Of a stretch of DNA of 64,000 nt, positions 35,068-44,605 are shown in pieces. Each line of letters opens with the position of its first letter. The first letter of the stretch is position 1. This stretch comes from Phaseolibacter flectens ATCC 12775 (GTDB lineage Bacteria; Pseudomonadota; Gammaproteobacteria; Enterobacterales; Enterobacteriaceae). The notes beneath the pieces were generated by a model. That model saw only the letters and a program-made list of their open reading frames with translations, was not told the DNA's origin and searched no databases. The stretch spans positions 764,133 through 828,132 of the forward strand of contig NZ_KI912487.1 in NCBI RefSeq assembly GCF_000518745.1, given 5' to 3'. The translations under genes were made by a program, and so were the position numbers.

Positions 35068-35732
35068 CAGCAAGGTCCTCCTAAGCTTTTTTTGCCTATT
35101 GCCATTAATATGGCTCGTAATAATTGAGCTAATAATAAATACAGCGCGGCACAGAGTAGGTACACCTCAAAACTGAGGAATGTTCTCGCTTGGATCAGGC
35201 TTGCTACATAGGTTAAATCCTGAAAGGCCACCTGTGAGACAACCGATGAACCTAACATCACGATAATGCACTGGCTGACTAACGCGGGATAAACTCGCTG
35301 TAGTGCGGGTTGCAAAATAATATGCCAGAAAGTCTGACTGCGAGTTAATCCCAGCACTCGACCGGCCTCTCTTTGTCCCGGATCAGTGACCTGAATTGCC
35401 GCGCGTAAGATTTCAGTACTGTAAGCCCCTAAATTAATGATCATCGCACTGACTGCGGCCAGCGTGGGACTCAGCTTGCAGCCAAGAGCAGGCAAACCAA
35501 ATACAATAAAAAATAATTGAATAATAAAAGGGGTATTTCTTATCAATTCGACATAGCCACCCCAAATAAAACTCAAATATTGCAAATGACTAAGACGAAT
35601 TAATGCCCCTGCCAGCCCCACCAGCAACCCAATTGGTACCGTAAAGGCAGTTAAAATCAGCGTGGCGAGAAAACCTGAGAGGAAAAATGGCCATTGAGGC
35701 CATAAATCAGCAAAATGCAGTGAACTGTCCAT
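35067..35732 (-). CDS. ABC transporter permease, polar amino acid type (first subunit)
   Basis: The 221-residue protein has membrane segments (PFFLSGFLATLILTAFTVPIG and others) and the EAA loop REAGRVLGLTRSQTFWHIILQPALQ. ELIRNTPFIIQLFFIVFGLP is a conserved stretch of His/Glu-type PAAT permeases. Translation probably begins at the ATG 35732, which overlaps the stop of the binding-protein gene (ATGATGG after AAGGAGGG). It forms the membrane channel with the second permease. Position corresponds to hpxG. Confidence 0.87.
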   Translation of the reverse strand: MDSSLHFADLWPQWPFFLSGFLATLILTAFTVPIGLLVGLAGALIRLSHLQYLSFIWGGYVELIRNTPFIIQLFFIVFGLPALGCKLSPTLAAVSAMIINLGAYSTEILRAAIQVTDPGQREAGRVLGLTRSQTFWHIILQPALQRVYPALVSQCIIVMLGSSVVSQVAFQDLTYVASLIQARTFLSFEVYLLCAALYLLLAQLLRAILMAIGKKSLGGPC

Positions 35733-36514
35733 CATCCCTCCTTCTGAATAGTCAGAGCTAACGGCGACTTCATCCATTTAATCGATAAGCGATTGAACGT
35801 GCCATCTGTCATTGCCTTTGTCACTAAACGATTGATCTGCTGCTTCAGAGCGAGTTGACCTTTATTCAATCCAATAAAACAGGGTGAGTCTTGTAAGGTA
35901 AAACTGTAGACGGGGGCATGCATAGGATGTTGCTGTTTGGCTGCCGCAATCACAATGTTACCCGTGGCGATATAATTGACCTGACCTGCCAGAAACGCGG
36001 ATAAGGTGGTATTGTTATCCTCATAACGCTTAATAATGGCTGACGAGGGTGCCATTGCACTCAATACCATGTCTTCCACCGCACCTCGTGTCACGCCGAT
36101 TGTTTTCCCAGCCAGCCGGCCTATCTCAGTGATCTTCGTGGTCGCTGTGCCAAACACACCTAAGTACATCGGTGCATAAGCTCGACTAAAATCAATCACT
36201 TTCGCTCGCTCAGCATTTTTACCCAAACTTGAAATCACCAAATCCACTTTATTTGTCTGTAAATAAGCAATTCGACTCGCACTACTTACCGGCACTAATT
36301 GCAATTTCACGTGCAGCTGCTGCGCCAGATAACGCGCAGTGTCAATATCATAACCCTGTGGCTTAAATGTCCGATCGACAGTGCCAAAGGGGGGGAAATC
36401 TTGTGGTACTGCAATACGGATCATCCCGCGTTGAAGAATCGCCTGCAGTTGGTCGGCTCGAGCCAAAGTCGAAAAAAACAAACAACTCAAAACAAGAATC
36501 CCTAATTTTCGCAT
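35732..36514 (-). CDS. Periplasmic substrate-binding protein of the hpx ABC transporter
   Basis: The 260-residue protein starts MRKLGILVLSCLFFSTLARA, a Sec signal cleaved near LARA/D. The mature part is an SBP_bac_3 fold: GMIRIAVPQDFPPFGTVD, PQGYDIDTARYLAQQL, VDLVISSLGKNAERAKVIDFS and GKTIGVTRGAVEDM. It captures the ligand for the two permeases and the ATPase. It is the first gene of the six-gene operon that ends in hpxK, and corresponds to hpxF in that order. The ligand is presumably an intermediate of allantoin breakdown. Confidence 0.87.
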   Translation of the reverse strand: MRKLGILVLSCLFFSTLARADQLQAILQRGMIRIAVPQDFPPFGTVDRTFKPQGYDIDTARYLAQQLHVKLQLVPVSSASRIAYLQTNKVDLVISSLGKNAERAKVIDFSRAYAPMYLGVFGTATTKITEIGRLAGKTIGVTRGAVEDMVLSAMAPSSAIIKRYEDNNTTLSAFLAGQVNYIATGNIVIAAAKQQHPMHAPVYSFTLQDSPCFIGLNKGQLALKQQINRLVTKAMTDGTFNRLSIKWMKSPLALTIQKEG

Positions 36515-37334
36515 TCGTCCCCCCATTAAACGGCTTTACCATCATGACTAAAATTGCAACTACCATGCCAAGTCGTCACAACAAGGAAACGCCGTCTATC
36601 GATGTACTTTCGTTGCAAAAGCGGGATGGCGAGACTAGGCGGCATCACGCATCAATTTAATTAATGAAGCGTGGCTCAATGTCGACTATCAGGGGCGGTG
36701 CATCCTTGAATAATAAGCACCATGACAGTGCATGACCCGATCATTCTGCCCCACAATAACCACTTACAAGCAGAGAACAGGGCTAAATCAAGTAAGAATA
36801 TCGCGAATCGTTTCGACGGGCAGTAGTGATGACTGGTCTTTAACGCAGATCTCGCTCGCCTTATCGCTTGTCTGTCATTCCCTCCACTTACCGCACGGAA
36901 CACAAATTGCATCTCAACCTATCTCAGCGAAAAGATAAGGAAAGAGTATGCACATTCAGATTGTCCGAAAATGAGGATCAAGACTCCACGTCATTCGTCC
37001 AGCCAGATGGCGGCAGTGACTAACCCTAAAGCCACCCCCTTTTGACTGGTTATGTGAGTCAAGGCTGAGATTAACAACAGGCTATCATCTAACCTCATTG
37101 ATCTTTGACTCGGATTTAGCATCAACACTTATCGCCACTGAAAGTGACCGGCCACTTTGCCGGGGAAACGATTCAGGTATCGCGATCCGTGAGACATCAG
37201 ATTGATGCTGTCTGCAAGCTAAATGAGGACATGGCCCGCTTCCTCCCTATGCGCCCTACTCCAATGATCACCGTGAAGGCGAATGGGATCAGCACAACAA
37301 GCGCAACGCAGCGCGTTTTTAACTGGAGAAAACG
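36515..37334. other. Divergent intergenic region, possible eroded hpxW site
   Basis: About 820 bp between the leftward ABC/hpxJK operon and rightward hpxXYZ. In Klebsiella hpxW lies just upstream of hpxX. No gamma-glutamyltransferase-like sequence can be recognised. A short frame near 37225-37320 reads PPYAPYSNDHREGEWDQHNK in phase with a stop before hpxX but matches no family I know. Both promoters must be here. Confidence 0.45.
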
Positions 37335-37526
37335 ATGAAGGCACTATCCCCCAATCAAGTCCAAGATTACCTACAACATATGGAATCGATGTTGCAATTG
37401 GAGTTAGATCCTGTAAGACGGGCTGAGCTTCAAGGACATTTTCAGCGTCTTGCCGCCATGGCTGAACCGCTGATGGATCTCGAGTTAGACTCAAACATTG
37501 AAATCGCAGGGGTATTTCAACCATGA
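37335..37526 (+). CDS. hpxX: HpxX, AtzG/DUF4089-type small subunit
   Basis: The 63-residue helical protein (SPNQVQDYLQHMESMLQLEL, RRAELQGHFQRLAAMAEPLM) matches DUF4089/AtzG-like, GatC-like partners of amidase signature enzymes. It probably stabilises HpxY. The gene overlaps hpxY by 4 bp and is preceded by GGAGAAAACG. Confidence 0.85.
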   Translation: MKALSPNQVQDYLQHMESMLQLELDPVRRAELQGHFQRLAAMAEPLMDLELDSNIEIAGVFQP

Positions 37527-38920
37527 ATCTCTCTCAGTTATCTATAGCAGAATTGAATCTTGCCTTACAGCGTAAGGCACTCAGTGCGACAGACATTGCA
37601 CAACAGACCCTTCAAGGGATCACTCAGGTTAACCCCATTTTGAATGCATGGACAGAAATCACCCGCGAACGCATGCTGAAAAAGGCGAAGACACTTGACC
37701 AGCAACGCCAACAATCGTTATCTCTACCGGTGCTGGCAGGCATTCCTTATGCCGTTAAAAATTTATTCGATGTCGCCAATCATACCACGCTTGCAGGGGC
37801 AAAATTACTCAGTCAACGTGCGCCAGCTCGTGAGGATTGTTATGCCGTCCAACAGCTGGACCAAGCGGGGGCTTTACTTTCTGGCATGCTCAATATGGAT
37901 GCTTATGCTTATGGGTTTACTACAGAAAACAGCCATTATGGTGCCACCAGAAATCCCCACAATCTGCAATGTATCGCCGGTGGCTCCTCTGGAGGGTCGG
38001 CGGCGGCCGTGGCGTCAGGTTTGGCTCATTTCTCTTTAGGTACTGATACCAATGGCTCGATCCGTGTTCCTGCCTCCCTCTGCGGCATCTATGGCTTGAA
38101 GCCGACCTTTGGTCGTTTATCACGTCGCGGCAGCCATCCCTTTGTGCCAAGCCTTGATCATATTGGTGTCATGGCTCGCAATGTCAGTGATATTGCCTCG
38201 GTCTACAATGTATTACAGGGGTATGATGATAAGGATCCGTTTCAACGCCAACATCCAACACAATGTATCGTTCCAGATCATTTGGCTAGGCAAACACCAT
38301 TACGCTGTGCAACCCTGACAGGGTATTTTAATGAGTGGTGTAATGACCATGCTCGGCAAGCGTTGCAACAGGTGGCTCGTGCCCTATCTGCCGATCAGCA
38401 AGTTGACTTCATCGACGCGCAACTGAGTCGTCATGCCGCCTTTATCATTAGTGCAGCGGAAGGAGGGAATCAGTATTTGTCTGAACTGCAACGCCATCCG
38501 GATTTGTTCGACCCCCATTCCAGAGAAAGGTTATTAGCCGGCGCGATGATCCCTTCCGCTTGGTACTTACAATCTCAACGTTTTCGGCGCAAAGCCTGCG
38601 AAACCATGAAGTCGTTATTTCAGCATACAGATATTTTACTGGCGCCTGCGACGCCTTGTGCCGCGACACCGATCGGACAAGCCTATATCACAATCAATCA
38701 CCAGTCATTACCGGTACGAGCAAGCCTCGGACTGTTAACCCAACCTCTTTCCTTTTTAGGTTTACCGGTTTTAACCGTCCCCGTTCGTCTCGCGGGCCAG
38801 CTGCCAATTGGGGTACAGATTATCGCCGCCCCTTTTCAAGAACAACACTGTTTCCAAGCCGCTTGGCAACTTGAACGCATGGCGATCACCGACGGCCGTG
38901 CTGTGGAGAATTTACAATGA
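37523..38920 (+). CDS. hpxY: HpxY, AtzE-family amidase (oxalurate amidohydrolase catalytic subunit)
   Basis: The 465-residue amidase-signature enzyme has the Ser-Ser-Lys triad: lysine in AGIPYAVKNLFDV, serines in the glycine-rich GGSSGGSAAAVASG and TDTNGSIRVPASLCGIYGLKPT. Overall it is AtzE-like. With HpxX and HpxZ it is expected to hydrolyse oxalurate to oxamate plus CO2 and ammonia. The three genes overlap (hpxX-Y 4 bp, hpxY-Z 4 bp). The following enzyme HpxW (oxamate amidohydrolase) is missing from the window. Confidence 0.92.
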   Translation: MNLSQLSIAELNLALQRKALSATDIAQQTLQGITQVNPILNAWTEITRERMLKKAKTLDQQRQQSLSLPVLAGIPYAVKNLFDVANHTTLAGAKLLSQRAPAREDCYAVQQLDQAGALLSGMLNMDAYAYGFTTENSHYGATRNPHNLQCIAGGSSGGSAAAVASGLAHFSLGTDTNGSIRVPASLCGIYGLKPTFGRLSRRGSHPFVPSLDHIGVMARNVSDIASVYNVLQGYDDKDPFQRQHPTQCIVPDHLARQTPLRCATLTGYFNEWCNDHARQALQQVARALSADQQVDFIDAQLSRHAAFIISAAEGGNQYLSELQRHPDLFDPHSRERLLAGAMIPSAWYLQSQRFRRKACETMKSLFQHTDILLAPATPCAATPIGQAYITINHQSLPVRASLGLLTQPLSFLGLPVLTVPVRLAGQLPIGVQIIAAPFQEQHCFQAAWQLERMAITDGRAVENLQ

Positions 38921-39306
38921 GTTCAGCCGTTGAAATCAATTTACCCGAAATTGTGGCAGAAGTGACCCAACAATTTTATCTGTATGAACACGCCCTGATC
39001 AGTAATGACTTGCAGGTGCTTGATCAATTGTTTTGGCATCATGATAAAACTGTTCGCCTTGGTGCAGGAGAAAATCTTTATGGTATTGAACAAATCCGAG
39101 CATTTCGCAATGCCCGACCTGCTGACGGTCTGGATCGGCAGTTGTACAAGACAGTGATCACCACATTTGGAAAGCATTATGCGACTTGCAGCACGGAATT
39201 CCGGCGCTCAGGTAGCCTAAAATGCGGTCGGCAGCAACAAAGCTGGGTAAAATTTGCCGAGGGCTGGCGGATTGTGGCAGCCCAAGTTAGCCTGATCCCA
39301 GGCTAA
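38917..39306 (+). CDS. hpxZ: HpxZ, oxalurate catabolism protein (DUF3225/AtzH-like)
   Basis: The 129-residue NTF2-like protein has VTQQFYLYEHALISNDLQVLDQLFWHHDKTVRLGAGENLYG and QSWVKFAEGWRIVAAQVS, which is the AtzH/HpxZ pattern. It lies in the hpxXYZ operon. It is required with HpxY for oxalurate hydrolysis in Klebsiella; its mechanism is unclear. Confidence 0.88.
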   Translation: MSSAVEINLPEIVAEVTQQFYLYEHALISNDLQVLDQLFWHHDKTVRLGAGENLYGIEQIRAFRNARPADGLDRQLYKTVITTFGKHYATCSTEFRRSGSLKCGRQQQSWVKFAEGWRIVAAQVSLIPG

Positions 39307-39318
39307 CTGATTAATCGG

Positions 39319-39352
39319 TAAGGGGGGCGCTGAACGACGAGTTCACCCCTTT
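39319..39352 (+). terminator. Possible terminator between convergent hpxZ and puuE
   Basis: An imperfect hairpin (AAGGGG, five-base bulge, TGAAC / GTTCA, CCCCTT) followed by TTTT lies between the converging genes and overlaps the end of puuE. Low confidence. Confidence 0.35.
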
Positions 39353-40299
39353 TGCCACGGGTGATGTTGATGCCAATGATCGGCGATTTGCTGGCGGGTA
39401 CAGATCCAGACCTGATCGTGTTGTTGGATGTAATCGAGAAAACGCTGTAATGCCCTGAAACGCCCCGGCCGTCCTAATAAACGGCAGTGCATGCCTATGG
39501 ACATCATTTTGGCACTGTGCTGCCCTTCCGCATAAAAAACATCAAAACTATCCCGTAGATAATGGTAAAAATGGTCGGCTGTATTAAACCCTTGGCTGGT
39601 GGCAAAACGCATATCATTGCACTCAAGGGTATAAGGAATGATCAGATGCGGATGGGACTGACCTTCAGAAGTGATCACCTCCGTCCAAAACGGTAAATCA
39701 TCACCATAATAGTCGCTGTCATAATGAAACCCGCCCTGTTCAATAAGCAATTGTCGAGTACGGGGGCTATCTCTGCCAGTATACCACCCCGTTGGCGCTT
39801 GACCGAACAGCTCTCGTAATACAGCGACTGCCTGTTGCATATGGGCGGCTTCGGTTACAGCATCCACCTCCTGATAAGGGATCCAACGCCAACCATGACT
39901 CACCACATCATACTTGGCTTCTTTAATCGCCTGAACGATGAAGGGATTTCGGGCTAATGCCATGGCAACACCAAAAATAGTCAGAGGTAAACTTCGCTTC
40001 TGAAATTCCTGATGTATCCGCCAGAAGCCACAGCGGCTGCCATATTCGTAAAGTGAATCCATTGACATATGGCGATCGGCATAACTCGCGGCGCCAATAA
40101 TATCGGATAAAAATTGTTCCGACCCCGCATCACCATGAAATACATGATTTTCTGCGCCTTCTTCATAATTAAGCACAAATTGAACCGCAATTCGTGCATT
40201 ACCAGGCCAAGTGACCTGTGGCGACTTACCAGCATAACCGAGCAAATCACGAGGGTAAGGATCAGCCCAAGGATTACTTGCTGAAGGCCTCAAATTCAT
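39343..40299 (-). CDS. puuE: Allantoinase PuuE (polysaccharide-deacetylase family)
   Basis: The 318-residue protein belongs to the metal-dependent carbohydrate esterase-like fold but to the allantoinase branch: YPRDLLGYAGKSPQVTWPGNARIAVQFVLNYEEGAE, DVVSHGWRWIPYQ, GWYTGRDSPRTRQLL, YDSDYYGDDLPFW and the C-terminal SIGMHCRLLGRPGRFRAL. It hydrolyses allantoin to allantoate, and is unrelated to AllB. The gene is opposite in direction to hpxXYZ and next to the broken permease. PuuE-type enzymes are usual for bacteria that degrade urate aerobically. Confidence 0.93.
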   Translation of the reverse strand: MNLRPSASNPWADPYPRDLLGYAGKSPQVTWPGNARIAVQFVLNYEEGAENHVFHGDAGSEQFLSDIIGAASYADRHMSMDSLYEYGSRCGFWRIHQEFQKRSLPLTIFGVAMALARNPFIVQAIKEAKYDVVSHGWRWIPYQEVDAVTEAAHMQQAVAVLRELFGQAPTGWYTGRDSPRTRQLLIEQGGFHYDSDYYGDDLPFWTEVITSEGQSHPHLIIPYTLECNDMRFATSQGFNTADHFYHYLRDSFDVFYAEGQHSAKMMSIGMHCRLLGRPGRFRALQRFLDYIQQHDQVWICTRQQIADHWHQHHPWQKG

Positions 40300-40681
40300 A
40301 TTATTTTTCCTTATGTTATTGACTGCCCATCCTAGGCATCAATGATGGGCAATACCTCACCATTTCGTCACCAATCCCTCGATATTCATATTTATCGAAT
40401 CCTATGAGTCAAAGACATTGCTTCGAATCGCCTTATTCACTTTAATAAAATTGCACTCTTAGTGTGCATTGCGCCTCCACAGCGCACCTCACTTATTTTT
40501 TTCCAGCCCGTGACAATCTGTTTTTTTCTCCTCTTTACCCCTCCTCAAATATAACTGCCTGTATTAATTAAATTTAAAAATACATTCCCTCTCAGCTTAC
40601 TGACCCTCTATCCTGGCGCGGATCCTGCACCAACGGAATACTCTCTGTTTCGGAGAGGGCCGAGTTAAAGGAGCAGATTTC
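40300..40681. other. Intergenic region between puuE and the permease pseudogene
   Basis: About 380 bp, divergent promoters expected. The sequence AAAGGAG lies 7 bp before the permease ATG. No operator was identified. Confidence 0.5.
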
Positions 40682-41937
40682 ATGCCAACGATGCAAACTG
40701 GAACACCACACCCTGCTATCACCGCAGGAAAAAACGACAGTTTGGCGCTCTGTAATAAAGACTTAGCGCCCACCCAGCAACAAACATGGACGTGGTATAA
40801 TATTTTCAGTTTTTGGATGTCAGATGTGCACAGCCTAGGGGATACATGGTGGCCGCTAGCCTATTTTCCTTGGGATTGACCAGCTGGCAGGTCTTCGCCT
40901 GACTATTGCTTGGGATCATGCTTGTGCAATTTTTTGCCAATCTCGTCGCAAAACCGAGTCAGATAACAGGCGTGCCTTATGCTGTGATTTGCCGTCAAGC
41001 ATTTGGGATCCGCGGCGCCAATATTGCTGCCGTGATCCGAGGAACCATCGCTACCGGCTGGTATGGGATCCAGACTTGGCTTGCCTCCAATGCACTGATG
41101 CTTGTTAGCCTGAAACTCTGGCCAAGTTTAGCAAGATTAAGTCACGTCAGTTTTGCTGGTTTATCCCTGCTCGGTTGGATCTGTTTTACCATAATGTGGT
41201 GTTGACAAGCCTTACTATTCTGACGAGGCATGACAGCCATTAAATCTTTGATTGATATTGCTGGTCCTGCGGTCTATTTAGTGATGTTGATACTCGCAGG
41301 CTGGATCCTGTATCAAACTGGCTGGCAGCATCTTTCTCTGACCTTAAACACTCAACCACTGACGCTCACTGGACAACTTGGCCAAATGCTGACCGCCATT
41401 GCGCTTGTTACACTGATTAGTGCAACAGTGGGGATTAATATTATTGCCAACTTTGTGTCAGGGGCTTTTGATTTCTCTCACTGCGCCCCACAAAAAATCA
41501 GCTTTCATGGCGGAGGGATGATCGCAGCAATCAGTTACGTACTGATAATGCCTTGGAATTTATTTCATTCTCCATCTTTGATCCATGACACCCTTGATGT
41601 CCTCGGTGCGTGTCTGGGTCCACTTTTCGCCATTTTGATCATGGCTTTTTATCTGATCCAAGGTGGCAACGTGAATATCGATGATCTGTTTAATGCCTCG
41701 CCTTAAGGCGTGTACTGGTATTGGCGTGGCATCAATCTGAAAGCCATTCTCGCTTTACTGCCCGCAGTGGCAATAGGGATGCTACTGATTTTGATTGATA
41801 GCGTGCAATTTTTAGCTAGCTTTAGCTGGTTTATCGGTGCAGCCATTGCAGCACTGACCTCTGGTTGTCTGATGTGTTTTAAAGTCAATCGTTCGACTGA
41901 TCGTGCCTATCCAGCGTCACCGATTCTCCCTGATTGA
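40682..41937 (+). pseudogene. Allantoin/NCS1-type permease, inactivated
   Basis: The frames join into one NCS1 (Nucleobase:Cation Symporter-1) protein: WTWYNIFSFWMSDVHSLG, the LTSWQVF segment, SQITGVPYAVICRQAFGIRG, GTIATGWYGIQTWLAS, DIAGPAVYLVML and INIIANFVSGAFDFSHCAP. A lost T in the run at 40864-40867 shifts the frame. TGA stops at 40900, 41203 and 41221 sit where tryptophan is plausible, and a TAA at 41704 where glutamine is plausible. Each could come from one G-to-A or C-to-T change. The start has AAAGGAG upstream. The gene lies where an allantoin permease is expected. Confidence 0.88.
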
Positions 41938-41988
41938 CCGTGGTACTTTAGGTGCATCCATCAATATAGATGCACCGGCTATAATCCC

Positions 41989-42324
41989 TCATGTCCCTCG
42001 ATAAGTTGACCACCCACCCGGCGCGATCAGAAAAGGCAGGTGATAATGAGAGGTATCTGCACTCAGGTAAATATCCAATTGCGCACGCAAAAACAGACTG
42101 TCAATATCACGCTGTTTAAACCACTGTCCCGTTTCTGCAACCAACTGATAATGTCCAACTGACAAAAAAGCCTCGCCCAATTTGGCAATCCGTCCCTGAC
42201 TGTCAGTGAATCCCGTTGCTAATACCTGTAAAATGGAGCTTTCATAGTGCTGCAGTCGGATGGCCAAGCCTACGGCGGGTAATCCCGTTGAGATATCTAG
42301 GACATGGGTACTTAACGTTATCAT
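41989..42324 (-). CDS. hpxT: 5-Hydroxyisourate hydrolase (transthyretin-related)
   Basis: The 111-residue protein has the N-terminal signature LSTHVLDISTGLPAVGLAI and the C-terminal tetrapeptide YRGT (usual YRGS), plus HYHLPFLIAPGGWSTYRG. It opens the ring of 5-hydroxyisourate formed by HpxO to give OHCU. It overlaps the OHCU decarboxylase by 4 bp downstream of it. Length is as expected for the family. Confidence 0.95.
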   Translation of the reverse strand: MITLSTHVLDISTGLPAVGLAIRLQHYESSILQVLATGFTDSQGRIAKLGEAFLSVGHYQLVAETGQWFKQRDIDSLFLRAQLDIYLSADTSHYHLPFLIAPGGWSTYRGT

Positions 42325-42821
42325 TCGCTAATCAATCCTTTTAGTCGGAGTAAAGTGATTTCAGCCAAGGCAGCCAAGGCCACGGCCCTTTCCTGTTGCG
42401 GCTCATTCAATAACCGTTGATGGAGATGCTGTACGATTTCCTGTCCGCTTCGCCCTGCCGCGCGAATAAGAAAAATCCAGCCAAATTTAGCTTCATAGCG
42501 CTGATTGGCCGTCTGTAATGCCTGCAACAGGCCGCGATCCTGATGATCAACTTGCGACTGCTCACTGGCTGATAGCCTCGCTTCACTACCTGTGTGTCTC
42601 GATTTTTCACCAATTCTGGGATGAGCTTGCAACCCTTCAACAAACTGTGCCTGTCCCCATGTCTGACACGCTTGCTCTGCCCGTAATAACAGTTGCTGGT
42701 AAGACGAGTAAGGTCTTGCGTTGATCAGTGCATCCTGCCATGACTCAACAGTGACGCATTGTGCTAGCAGTAATTTAGCTTGCTGCACACTCAGTTGGTT
42801 AAATTGCTCCCGTGTTATCAT
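42321..42821 (-). CDS. hpxQ: OHCU decarboxylase
   Basis: The 166-residue protein has the catalytic histidine in LQAHPRIGEK and the family pattern RYEAKFGWIFLIRAAGRSGQEIVQHL plus RLLNEPQQERAVALAALAEITLLRL. It converts 2-oxo-4-hydroxy-4-carboxy-5-ureidoimidazoline to (S)-allantoin. It is followed by the 5-hydroxyisourate hydrolase gene in the same operon. Family-typical length. Confidence 0.95.
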   Translation of the reverse strand: MITREQFNQLSVQQAKLLLAQCVTVESWQDALINARPYSSYQQLLLRAEQACQTWGQAQFVEGLQAHPRIGEKSRHTGSEARLSASEQSQVDHQDRGLLQALQTANQRYEAKFGWIFLIRAAGRSGQEIVQHLHQRLLNEPQQERAVALAALAEITLLRLKGLISE

Positions 42822-42924
42822 CCTGTTTATGGCAAAAATCTTGCCCCTCGTGAGTTTTATCAGTGTATTTATAGGCGCATGCCCCTGACGGTGCCCTCGT
42901 ACAACGGCCAGATTGTCAATCTAT

Positions 42925-44286
42925 TCAGGACGTAAGCCGCGGTTGCTGAGGCAATAAGAGGTTGAGAATAATCGCCACGATACCGCCACTGGTTGCGGCG
43001 CTGCTTAATAAACCAGACAAGGCGGGGGGAAATTGCGCCATAATCGCTGGCTCAGCCTCAACACCTAATCCTAAACCAAAAGAAAGCCCAATGATCGTCA
43101 TATTTCTGCGATCCATTGGGATCTGGGCCAAAATGTGGATCCCTGTCATCGCGACACGGCCAAACATCATCATGGTGATACCACCTATCACCGACACCGG
43201 AATTTGCTGTAATAAGGTTCCGACTGGCGGCACCAGACCTAAAAGAATAAGTATAGCACCGAGATAACGCCCAACATAACGACTGGCGACGCCAGTCATC
43301 TGGATCACCCCATTATTCTGAGCAAAGGTGGTACCTGGAAACGCGCCGAGTAGTGAGGAAAAAAGTGAACTGATCCCATCAGCGAGGATCCCGCCACGTA
43401 AGCGCTGATGATAACGCGTATCTGTGATGGATTGATTGGAAATAATACAGTTCGCTGTGATATCTCCTGCGGCCTCCAAAATACAGACTAAGCTGACCAT
43501 TGCCACTGGCAAGAGTAATGATCGACTGAATTGCAAACCAAAGGGAAATAATTCAGGTAATTGCAGCCAATGACCCGCAGGGGGCAATGCATAATGATAA
43601 CCGCTAAACGCAGCCATAACACAACCCGCGACTAAACCGGCCAGAATAGCGCCGACACGAAACCAGCGTGATTGTGCAGAACTCAGTACCACAATAACAA
43701 ATAACGTGATCCCACCTTGAGCCAGATGAGGCAGGCTAGCAAAATCTTGACTGCCCGTGCCGCCACACCAATTAACCGCACTGACCTTAGTGAGACTCAA
43801 TCCCAGTAATGCGATCACCGTGCCCGTCACGATTGGGGTAAACACCTGCTTGAATCTTCCTAGACACTGACTGATCACAATGGGGATCAGTGAGGCCAGT
43901 AAATTGACACCAAATAGCATGGCCAAAATACCCTGAGGGGCTTCACCTTGCTGTTTCAACCATAAACCACTGGTAATAGAGACACCGATAAAGGCAAAAC
44001 TGGTGCCTTGCATACAAATCATACCAGCGCCAATACCACGCCAATGGTTGGCTTGTAAAAAAGTCCCGATACCCGAAGTAAAAAGCGCCATACTGACCAG
44101 ATAGGGTAACATGTCCTGTAATCCCAACGCACTGCCAATAATTAAAGGTGGAGTAATAATCCCAACAAGGCCTGCTAATAGTTGCTGCATGGCAAAAAAG
44201 AAACCAGGTAACGGGGCGATCGGCTGTTCCAATTCATAAAGTAATCTCTCTCCTAAGTTTTGCTGCATATGCCACCTCTTTACCAT
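42925..44286 (-). CDS. hpxP: Urate/xanthine permease (NCS2 family, UacT-like)
   Basis: The 453-residue protein is a 14-helix NCS2-type transporter. Motifs: MQGTSFAFIGV in the TM3 region, FTPIVTGTVIALLGLSL, the QNNGVIQMTGVASRYVG loop, and FPGTTFAQNNG. These are typical for purine/urate permeases. The gene lies upstream of hpxQ and hpxT on the same strand and divergent to hpxO. Since the NCS1 permease is broken, this carrier is the only intact purine-type importer in the window. Confidence 0.9.
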   Translation of the reverse strand: MVKRWHMQQNLGERLLYELEQPIAPLPGFFFAMQQLLAGLVGIITPPLIIGSALGLQDMLPYLVSMALFTSGIGTFLQANHWRGIGAGMICMQGTSFAFIGVSITSGLWLKQQGEAPQGILAMLFGVNLLASLIPIVISQCLGRFKQVFTPIVTGTVIALLGLSLTKVSAVNWCGGTGSQDFASLPHLAQGGITLFVIVVLSSAQSRWFRVGAILAGLVAGCVMAAFSGYHYALPPAGHWLQLPELFPFGLQFSRSLLLPVAMVSLVCILEAAGDITANCIISNQSITDTRYHQRLRGGILADGISSLFSSLLGAFPGTTFAQNNGVIQMTGVASRYVGRYLGAILILLGLVPPVGTLLQQIPVSVIGGITMMMFGRVAMTGIHILAQIPMDRRNMTIIGLSFGLGLGVEAEPAIMAQFPPALSGLLSSAATSGGIVAIILNLLLPQQPRLTS

Positions 44287-44605
44287 TGTGCTAAGAAGGA
44301 GACACAGGTAATGCAGAGTTCGTGCCAGCTGCCTGCATTGAATAGCAAAAGACGCCGCCCGCCATCATAACATGGCGATTTCAGGGAGGATAACGGGGAA
44401 CGCGCCGCGTGTTGTTCGGTTCCCTGCCCCTCAAATCATAAGAATTGCTTTACAATGAAGCATAAAAACTGAAGAGAGATCCTCTTATAGTGCAACCTAT
44501 CCATCTATCGTGCCGCTGAAGCCCCCATCAGGCTAATCTTATTACGCTGGTACGCTATTTGCTTTATTGATCGTGACTCTTATAGAAAAATGGCAGGAGA
44601 TAGCA
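44287..44605. other. Divergent promoter region hpxP / hpxO
   Basis: About 320 bp between the urate permease and hpxO, expected to contain both promoters. No operator was identified by eye. Confidence 0.5.

Noticed and set aside
40900..41223. In-frame TGA codons at Trp positions might mean TGA is read as tryptophan
   Set aside because: TGA is used as the normal stop of many intact genes in the window, and the permease also has a frameshift and a TAA, so gene inactivation explains it.
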